Source: Pseudoxanthomonas suwonensis (GTDB lineage Bacteria; Pseudomonadota; Gammaproteobacteria; Xanthomonadales; Xanthomonadaceae). From it: a stretch of 47,414 nucleotides of DNA. Positions 42,416 through 47,414 of the stretch are shown one piece after another. Positions within the stretch are counted from its first letter, which is position 1; the number at the start of each line of letters is the position of its first letter. The position numbers were made by a program, and so were the translations under genes. Below the pieces are notes generated by a model. The model searched no databases and was not told the origin of the DNA. It was given only the letters and a program-made list of their open reading frames with translations. The stretch is from contig QFNC01000022.1 of NCBI GenBank assembly GCA_003240695.1, forward strand, positions 1-47,414, written 5' to 3'.

Positions 42416-43321
42416 CCAGCGCACTGGGTGCCGGCTCAGGAAATCGCGGATCGCCGGCACCAGTTCGGCAGGCTTGTCTTCCAGCACGAAGTGGCCGGCA
42501 TCGGCGAAGGCGTGCACCTCGGCATCGGGCAACGCACGCTTGAACCCGTCCAGGAAGTGGTGGTCGAACACGAAATCCTTCAAGCCCCAGCCGATGAAGG
42601 TCGGCCGGTCGGCATACTCGGGCAGACGCCGCCCCACCGCTTCCAGCAGCGGCCAGGCGCGGTCGCCCGGGTGCAGCGGAATGTCCTGCATGAAACGGAT
42701 CGTGGCGATCGCCTTGTCCCAGCCGTCGTACACCCCGCTGTAGCCGCGCCGCACCGCCGCCGGCAGGCTCCGTTCGGTCCCCAGCCACGCCGCACCGCGC
42801 GCGAATAGATTGAAGCGGCGGATCGCCCAAGCGCCCAGCTTCGAATCGCGGCCCAGACTCAGCTGCCACGGCATCGGCTTGGCCTGGGGCAGCGGAAACG
42901 CGGCGGTGTTGGTGATGATGAGCCGTTTCACCTGCGCGGCGTGGCTCAGCGCCCATCCGAAGCCGATCATGCCGCCCCAGTCGTGCACCGCCAGCGTGAC
43001 AGGCCCTGTGATCTTGATGTGCGCCAGCAGCGCCTCGATGTCGTTCACCCGCGACTGCAGCGTGTAGTCGTAGCGCGGATACGCCCCGGGCGCGTCGTCG
43101 GGCCGGTCCGACAGGCCCATGCCCACGTGGTCGGGCACGATGCAGCGGTAGGTCTCGCGCAGCCCCAGCACCAGATGCCGCCAGTAGAAGCTCCACGACG
43201 GATTGCCGTGCAGCATCACGATCACCTCGCCGTCGCGCGGACCCTCGTCCAGATAGCTCATGGCGATGCCCTTGCGCACCGCGAAGCGCTCGGGGATGAA
43301 GGGGTAGTCGGGCAGATTCAT
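42410..43321 (-). CDS. oleB: OleB-like beta-lactone decarboxylase (haloalkane-dehalogenase fold)
   Basis: A 303-residue alpha/beta hydrolase. The nucleophile is D114 in VHDWGGMIG, the oxyanion partner region is MLHGNPSWSFYWR, and the base is H277 in ADAGHFVLED. This Asp nucleophile and the neighbours point to OleB, which splits CO2 from a beta-lactone to leave a long-chain cis-alkene. Together with OleC and OleD it forms a multi-enzyme assembly in Xanthomonas. No oleA (thiolase) gene is found upstream; instead a divergent methyltransferase starts 111 bp away. Start MNLPDYP. Confidence 0.91.
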   Translation of the reverse strand: MNLPDYPFIPERFAVRKGIAMSYLDEGPRDGEVIVMLHGNPSWSFYWRHLVLGLRETYRCIVPDHVGMGLSDRPDDAPGAYPRYDYTLQSRVNDIEALLAHIKITGPVTLAVHDWGGMIGFGWALSHAAQVKRLIITNTAAFPLPQAKPMPWQLSLGRDSKLGAWAIRRFNLFARGAAWLGTERSLPAAVRRGYSGVYDGWDKAIATIRFMQDIPLHPGDRAWPLLEAVGRRLPEYADRPTFIGWGLKDFVFDHHFLDGFKRALPDAEVHAFADAGHFVLEDKPAELVPAIRDFLSRHPVRWS

Positions 43322-43376
43322 CCGCGCACTGTAGCAAGCGCGATCGGCGGATCGATGTGGTCCTCGCACATCCTTG

Positions 43377-43407
43377 CGTGCCAATCTTGCGCCGTGAGAC
43401 TGGCACG
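43377..43407. promoter_or_regulatory. Inverted repeat and possible promoter ahead of the methyltransferase gene
   Basis: CGTGCCA (43377-43383) and TGGCACG (43401-43407) are perfect 7-bp arms with a 17-bp spacer. A weak promoter, TTGCGC (43387-43392), 18 bp, TATTCT (43411-43416), overlaps it. It could serve as operator for the HTH region of the methyltransferase, since Dcm/SsoII-type enzymes are known to repress their own promoter. Confidence 0.4.
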
Positions 43408-43432
43408 GACTATTCTGGGAATCAAAGCGGAC

Positions 43433-44728
43433 ATGCCGTCCCGTTTCCGTTCCGACATGTACTCCGAAGACCCTGTCACCCTGCTCCACAGGGCCCGCCA
43501 GCGCTACACGCAGGCCGAACTGGCCCGGCTGCTGGAGACCACCCCGCGTACCGTGCGCCGCTGGGAAACCCGCGAATGCGACCCACCGTCGTATCTGGCC
43601 GATGCGCTGCGACAGCGCGTGATGCCGTTTCCGCAGGAGCAGAGCAACCGGCAGGACGACAAGCCCGCCTTCCGCTTCATCGACCTGTTCGCCGGCATCG
43701 GCGGCTTGCGGCTGGCGTTCGAACGCCACGGCGGGCAGTGCGTGTTCACCAGCGAATGGAATCCGTGGGCGCAGAAGACCTATCTGGCCAACTTTCCCGA
43801 CGCGGTGGAGCACATGGCCGGCGACATCACCGCCGTCGATGCCGACGACATTCCCGATCACGACGTGCTGCTGGCCGGCTTTCCCTGCCAGCCGTTCAGC
43901 ATCGCCGGCGTTTCCAAGAAGAACGCGCTGGGTCGCGCCCACGGGTTTGCCGACGAAACGCAGGGCACGCTGTTCTTCGACATCCAGCGCATCCTCGCAG
44001 AGAAGAAGCCGGCCGCGTTCCTGCTGGAAAACGTGAAGAACCTGACCAGCCACGACAAGGGCCGCACCTTCCGCGTCATCGAGGGCGTGCTGAAGGAACT
44101 GGGCTACCACATCCACTGCAAGGTGCTGGACGGCCGCCACTGGGTGCCGCAGCACCGCGAACGCATCCTGATCGCCGGCTTCCGCGACCCGGTCGACTTC
44201 GACTGGCAGGACGTGCGCCTGCCGGACACGCGCAGGGTGCTGCGCGACATCCTGCACCCGCAGGACGGCAGCGAGGCGGCCGAAGGCCATTACACCATCG
44301 GAGCGAAGGCCACGGTGGATGCGCGCTACACCCTCACCCCGAAGCTGTGGGCCTACCTGCAGGCCTATGCCGCCAAGCACAAGGCCGCCGGCAACGGCTT
44401 CGGATTCGGGCTGGTGGATGGCGACAGCGTGACCCGCACCCTGTCCGCCCGCTACTACAAGGACGGTTCCGAGATTCTGCTGTCGCAGGGCCCGCGACGT
44501 CGCCCGCGCAGGCTGACCCCGCGCGAATGCGCCCGGCTGATGGGCTTCCCCGACGGCTTCGTCATCCCGGTCAGCGACACGCAGGCGTACAAGCAGTTCG
44601 GAAACAGCGTCGTGGTACCGATGATGCAGGCGGTCGCGGGTGCAATGACGCCCGGCATCATGGAACTGGTTTCGAACCAATCGGACATGCAACAATCCCT
44701 GAAGATGACTCGAGGAAGTGCACAATGA
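43433..44728 (+). CDS. DNA cytosine-5 methyltransferase (Dcm/EcoRII-like) with N-terminal HTH
   Basis: A 431-residue modification enzyme. Residues about 24-46 (QRYTQAELARLLETTPRTVRRW) form a helix-turn-helix; the catalytic domain begins about 80 with FIDLFAGIGGLRLAF (motif I). Catalytic C152 is in GFPCQPFS (motif IV), E199 in ENVKNL (motif VI), and QHRERI (motif VIII) follows. Near the end are RLTPRECARLMGFPDGF and QAYKQFGNSVVVP (motifs IX and X). With Vsr and an EcoRII-like nuclease beside it, CCWGG is the likely target with methylation of the inner C; CCNGG is possible. Start ATG at 43433; ATG at 43457 is an alternative. Overlaps the next gene by 4 bp. Confidence 0.92.
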   Translation: MPSRFRSDMYSEDPVTLLHRARQRYTQAELARLLETTPRTVRRWETRECDPPSYLADALRQRVMPFPQEQSNRQDDKPAFRFIDLFAGIGGLRLAFERHGGQCVFTSEWNPWAQKTYLANFPDAVEHMAGDITAVDADDIPDHDVLLAGFPCQPFSIAGVSKKNALGRAHGFADETQGTLFFDIQRILAEKKPAAFLLENVKNLTSHDKGRTFRVIEGVLKELGYHIHCKVLDGRHWVPQHRERILIAGFRDPVDFDWQDVRLPDTRRVLRDILHPQDGSEAAEGHYTIGAKATVDARYTLTPKLWAYLQAYAAKHKAAGNGFGFGLVDGDSVTRTLSARYYKDGSEILLSQGPRRRPRRLTPRECARLMGFPDGFVIPVSDTQAYKQFGNSVVVPMMQAVAGAMTPGIMELVSNQSDMQQSLKMTRGSAQ

Positions 44729-44997
44729 ACAGCAGCATTCCCACATACGAGGAAGAGAACCCTGATGGCATTATTCTCTGGTTCGCGGAGATGTCGGCAA
44801 GGGGCCTGCTATTCCATCCCGAGGAAGATCCGTCCGCCATAATCCGCATCGGCGATGGATTGCGCACGTTTTCGGAAACGGAGGCAGCGGATGCGAGAGC
44901 CATCCTGTCCCGGATGTTCGACCGGCATGGCGATCGAGTGATCGAGGCCTGCTATCCGGTATTCATGCATGCCTGCGGCCAGCGACTGGACGCTTGA
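44725..44997 (+). CDS. Hypothetical protein within the restriction-modification module
   Basis: A 90-residue acidic protein, ATGA-coupled to the methyltransferase and followed 3 bp later by vsr. It has no signal peptide, membrane helix or recognisable HTH. Visible text is YEEENPDGIILWFAEMSARG, an IRIGDGLRTF stretch, and C-terminal VIEACYPVFMHACGQ with two cysteines. The GC content, about 57% by hand count, is below the methyltransferase and Vsr genes. It may help regulate or assemble the system, or be a passenger; I do not recognise it. Confidence 0.75.
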   Translation: MNSSIPTYEEENPDGIILWFAEMSARGLLFHPEEDPSAIIRIGDGLRTFSETEAADARAILSRMFDRHGDRVIEACYPVFMHACGQRLDA

Positions 44998-45000
44998 TCG

Positions 45001-45405
45001 ATGGTCGACGTGGTCGATCGCCAAACGCGAAGCCGCATGATGTCGGCGATCCGCGGACGCGACACCAGTCCGGAACGCGAAGTGCGGCGCATGCTTCACC
45101 GCGAAGGCCTGCGGTTCCGCCTACATGCCGCCCTGCCCGGAAAACCCGACATTGTCTTCCCGAAGCACGGAGCGGTGGTTTTCGTGCACGGCTGCTTCTG
45201 GCATCGGCACCCCGACTGCCGCCACGCCACGACACCCTCTTCCAACCGCGCATTCTGGCAGGCGAAGTTCGATGCGAACGTGGCACGGGACAAGCGCGTG
45301 GCCGCCCGACTGCGACAGGAAGGGTGGCGGGTATTCACCGTCTGGTCGTGCCGAATCACGGAAAGACGCATGCGATCGCTCGCCCGAAGAATCCGCGGAG
45401 ACTAG
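45001..45405 (+). CDS. vsr: Very short patch repair (Vsr) mismatch endonuclease
   Basis: A 134-residue endonuclease that nicks at T:G mismatches formed when 5-methylcytosine in Dcm sites deaminates. Motifs equal to E. coli Vsr: RSRMMSAIRGRDTSPE at the N-terminus, D50 in GKPDIVFP (catalytic), HGCFWH with H63, F66, W67 and H68, zinc-binding Cys/His residues, and FWQAKFDANVARDKR, QEGWRVFTVWSC. Val62 stands where E. coli has Thr63. The presence of Vsr confirms that the upstream enzyme makes 5-methylcytosine. Confidence 0.95.
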   Translation: MVDVVDRQTRSRMMSAIRGRDTSPEREVRRMLHREGLRFRLHAALPGKPDIVFPKHGAVVFVHGCFWHRHPDCRHATTPSSNRAFWQAKFDANVARDKRVAARLRQEGWRVFTVWSCRITERRMRSLARRIRGD

Positions 45406-45406
45406 A

Positions 45407-46714
45407 ATGGCTGTGACCTGTTCGTGGCAGGACGTCGTTTCATGGATCAAGAAAAGCGACAGCATCTTCATCAAGAAGCTTTCGCGCAACGACTGTTCGT
45501 GGGCTGATGAGCCGCGCAAGCACCAATCCGGCATTTACATTCCTGCCGAAATACAGGAAGCGCGCTTCTTTCCGCGATTGGCGAACAGCAATCTGGAGAA
45601 ACCGCACATCCTCGACACCTTCTTCGAGACGACTTGGCCTGCAACAGGCGAAGTGTGCCAGTCCCGTTTGAAGCACTACACGAACAAAGGCCGGGAATTC
45701 CATTTCACCCATCTGCCGAAAGAGCATTTCACGGGCCTGTCGCCCGCATCATTGCTGGTCTGCGGGAAATCCGGGGCGCAATACTGGCTGTTCGTCGTGG
45801 ATTCACTGAGCGAAGAAGCGGAGCTACTCGAAACGAGCTTTTCCCTGCCTTCGGATTTCCACTTTGGCCTGTTTTCCCCGGAGCAGGTCGGGTATCCGAT
45901 AGACGAGGAGGAGCTGTTCATAGAGGAACTGGCGGATGCGTCGCGCAGGGGAGCGCTTGATGCCTGCATCGAGCGCTATCGGCTGCCACGTCCCGACCAG
46001 CTGGCTGCAAATGCCCAAAGCCGATGGCTCGATAGCAACCAGCAAAAAAGCCTTGATCCATATGTCATCGAAGCACCGGGCGATGCCGTCATGCGCATCA
46101 GCCGCGACATCGAATACGCGCTGTACCAGCAGGCGGAGCTGCGCCAGCGTGCCGCACAGGCGGCCGCCCTGCTGCTGAGCGGCAACGACCCGCTGCGGGC
46201 GCTGGTCAAGGGCTTCCACCAGCTGGACGGCCTGTTCCTCAGCGCAGCGCAGACCCGCAAGAGCCGCGCCGGGCTGTCATTCGAGCAGCACGTGCAGCGC
46301 CTGCTGGCCGATGGCCGAATCCGCCACCAGCCGCAGGCCGTGTTCGGCGGCCGCCGCCCGGATTTCGTGCTGCCCGACGCGCATGCGCTGAACGATGCGG
46401 ACAACCGCGAGGTGCTGATCCTGTCGCTGAAAACCACCCTGCGCGAACGCTGGAAGCAGCTGGGGCTGGAGCGGCGGCACGCCGAGGTATTCCTGGCCAC
46501 GGTGGACGACCGGGTGTCGGCGCAGGCCATCGCCGACATGGCCACCGCCGGCATCGTACTGGTGGTACCGGAGTCTTTGAAAACGGCAAAGGAAGCCTGC
46601 TACGAGAAGGCCGCCGAGGTGATCAGCTTCCGCAGCTTCTTCGACCACCACGTGGCCACGCGCCCGGCCCTGCTGCTGCCCGGGCTGCCGCCGCCGCTGT
46701 CGCGGCCGGCTTGA
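45407..46714 (+). CDS. EcoRII-type restriction endonuclease
   Basis: A 435-residue two-domain endonuclease. The N-terminal effector domain (about 1-200) resembles EcoRII-N: FIKKLSRND, HQSGIYIPAEI. The C-terminal nuclease domain (about 225-435) has TRKSRAGLSFEQH (E293), RRPDFVLPD (D319) and LSLKTTLRERWKQL (K342), which gives the PD...xK active site of EcoRII-C (PF09019 family), then GIVLVVPESL. EcoRII cleaves CCWGG and needs a second site as effector; the same is expected here. It starts 1 bp after the vsr stop. GC is about 56% over the first 226 codons and about 70% after, changing near the domain junction. Confidence 0.92.
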   Translation: MAVTCSWQDVVSWIKKSDSIFIKKLSRNDCSWADEPRKHQSGIYIPAEIQEARFFPRLANSNLEKPHILDTFFETTWPATGEVCQSRLKHYTNKGREFHFTHLPKEHFTGLSPASLLVCGKSGAQYWLFVVDSLSEEAELLETSFSLPSDFHFGLFSPEQVGYPIDEEELFIEELADASRRGALDACIERYRLPRPDQLAANAQSRWLDSNQQKSLDPYVIEAPGDAVMRISRDIEYALYQQAELRQRAAQAAALLLSGNDPLRALVKGFHQLDGLFLSAAQTRKSRAGLSFEQHVQRLLADGRIRHQPQAVFGGRRPDFVLPDAHALNDADNREVLILSLKTTLRERWKQLGLERRHAEVFLATVDDRVSAQAIADMATAGIVLVVPESLKTAKEACYEKAAEVISFRSFFDHHVATRPALLLPGLPPPLSRPA

Positions 46715-46735
46715 GGGCACGGCGCACGGTGGCGA

Positions 46736-47401
46736 TCACAGCGGCTCCTCGCCCGGATCGTTGATGGCGGCCAGCACCGCATCGGCCAGATAGCGCCTGC
46801 CGCGTTGCAGGCCGGTGGTTTCGCGCAGGATGCCGAGGTCTTCCAGCTGCTGCAGCAGCCTGCGTGCGGTGGCATCGCTGACATCCAGCAGCCGTTTGAC
46901 CCGCTGCACGTCCAGATGCGGGTTGGCGAACAGCGCATCCAACAGCGGCAGGGCGCGCGGCACTGAACTGATCCGCGCGTGCAAGCGCTCGCGCACCGCC
47001 AGCAGCTGGCCGGCTTGGCGGATGGCCCGGCGGGCGCTCCACTGCACACCATCCAGAAAGTAATGCAGCCAGCCCGCCCAGTCGCCGTGGGTGCGCACGC
47101 GCATCAGGCCGATGTTGCCGGCACGGCTTCCCATTGTTGCGATGCGGGCACGATCGGCGGCAAGCAGCGCCAGCAGGCGTTGCGCCGTTTCCACGGCCTG
47201 CTGTGTGGTTTCCGCCACGCCATCCAGAAAAAAGCCCAGCCACCGTCCCCAGTCGCCTTCGGTCCGCACGGCATTCAGGCGGTCGTAATAGGCCGCACGA
47301 TGGCGCTTGAAATACGGATCAATCGCGTTCCGTGTGGATTGCCCCTTGTGCGCGGCTGTCGCCTTGGGCAGGCTATGTGGATGGAACAACTCTTCACACA
47401 C
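46736..47401 (-). CDS. Fic-family C-terminal region with internal duplication (probably partial or degenerate)
   Basis: A 221-residue frame beginning at a possible GTG; it stays open upstream to the window edge, so the gene may continue. PYFKRHRAAYYDRLNAVRTEGDWGRWLGFFLDGV is the typical segment after the Fic core, and residues about 150-215 form a winged helix (RALPLLDALFANPHLDV, LLQQLEDLGILRETTG). The catalytic HPFxxGNGR motif is absent. The block around GDWGRWLGFFLDGVAETTQQAVETAQ recurs as GDWAGWLHYFLDGVQWSARRAIRQAGQ. It may be a truncated remnant, a wHTH regulator derived from Fic, or the end of a full Fic protein outside the window. Confidence 0.6.
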   Translation of the reverse strand: MCEELFHPHSLPKATAAHKGQSTRNAIDPYFKRHRAAYYDRLNAVRTEGDWGRWLGFFLDGVAETTQQAVETAQRLLALLAADRARIATMGSRAGNIGLMRVRTHGDWAGWLHYFLDGVQWSARRAIRQAGQLLAVRERLHARISSVPRALPLLDALFANPHLDVQRVKRLLDVSDATARRLLQQLEDLGILRETTGLQRGRRYLADAVLAAINDPGEEPL

Positions 47402-47414
47402 GCATTGGGTCTGA

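Larger units (their letters stand above)
43433..46714 (+). other. EcoRII-like restriction-modification module
   Basis: Four same-strand genes with 4-bp overlap or 1-3 bp gaps: methyltransferase, unknown 90-residue protein, vsr, endonuclease. Adjacent host genes are oleB on one side and a Fic remnant on the other. Base composition alternates within the module and is lower than the host's in two patches (about 44640-44960 and 45400-46085). No integrase, direct repeats or transposase mark its edges. Confidence 0.85.

Noticed and set aside
43433..46714. The restriction island as a transposon or integrative element
   Set aside because: No terminal repeats, target duplications, integrase or tRNA gene at either edge; transfer is inferred from composition and context only.

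Overview
The window is 47.4 kb of GC-rich (roughly two-thirds GC), tightly packed chromosome. Gene content and protein style point to a gammaproteobacterium of the Xanthomonadaceae/Lysobacteraceae (Lysobacter, Thermomonas, Luteimonas or Stenotrophomonas type). Pointers are an oleB-oleC-oleD olefin cluster, Xanthomonas-like tryptophan 2,3-dioxygenase, ubiJ-ubiB, two-subunit glycyl-tRNA synthetase and a xanthomonad-style GGGAGAGGG palindromic repeat. No rRNA, tRNA, CRISPR array, prophage or transposase was seen. All database-type assignments are from reading motifs by eye.

Layout. 1-2121: universal stress protein followed by the 5' part of mrpA (cation/proton antiporter), minus strand. 2533-4338: secreted M23 endopeptidase with SH3 domain plus a membrane-anchored HEAT-repeat protein. 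4366-7379: tyrosine catabolism, hpd-hmgA with a divergent MarR regulator and a clear operator between them. 7435-10663: POT peptide transporter, a CbiM/COG3235-like membrane protein and kynA. 10793-14041: a 1082-residue secreted nuclease with lamin-tail domain. 14166-17699: 2-oxo acid dehydrogenase E1alpha-E1beta-E2, the E2 linker carrying an in-frame palindromic repeat. 17696-19808: three VOC proteins and a TetR regulator. 19827-22781: a chained minus-strand operon hemH - hydrolase - arfB - acyltransferase. 22889-25416: SYLF lipid-binding protein, then tatABC. 25429-28898: membrane protein, glutamine amidotransferase and GspE/PilB-type ATPase. 28999-32362: glyQ, a small membrane protein, glyS (which holds a low-GC patch). 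32315-35956: truC-like pseudouridine synthase and an M16 peptidase. 36011-39238: fatty acid hydroxylase/sterol desaturase, ubiB, ubiJ. 39247-43321: oleD, oleC, ykgJ-like gene (opposite strand), oleB. 43433-46714: a restriction-modification island. 46736-47414: a Fic-family C-terminal region with an internal duplication.

The most notable part is the right end. A complete EcoRII-like restriction-modification module (Dcm-type cytosine methyltransferase with an N-terminal HTH, an unknown 90-residue protein, Vsr mismatch endonuclease, two-domain EcoRII-type endonuclease) sits directly upstream of oleB, where no oleA is found. Base composition is mosaic inside the module: the endonuclease is about 56% GC over its N-terminal effector half and about 70% over its catalytic half, with the switch near the domain boundary. 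Two other compositional anomalies lie in housekeeping genes: a low-GC, apparently expanded segment in glyS, and a 108-bp hairpin-rich repeat translated in the linker of E2. Several genes are tightly coupled by 4-bp ATGA/GTGA overlaps.
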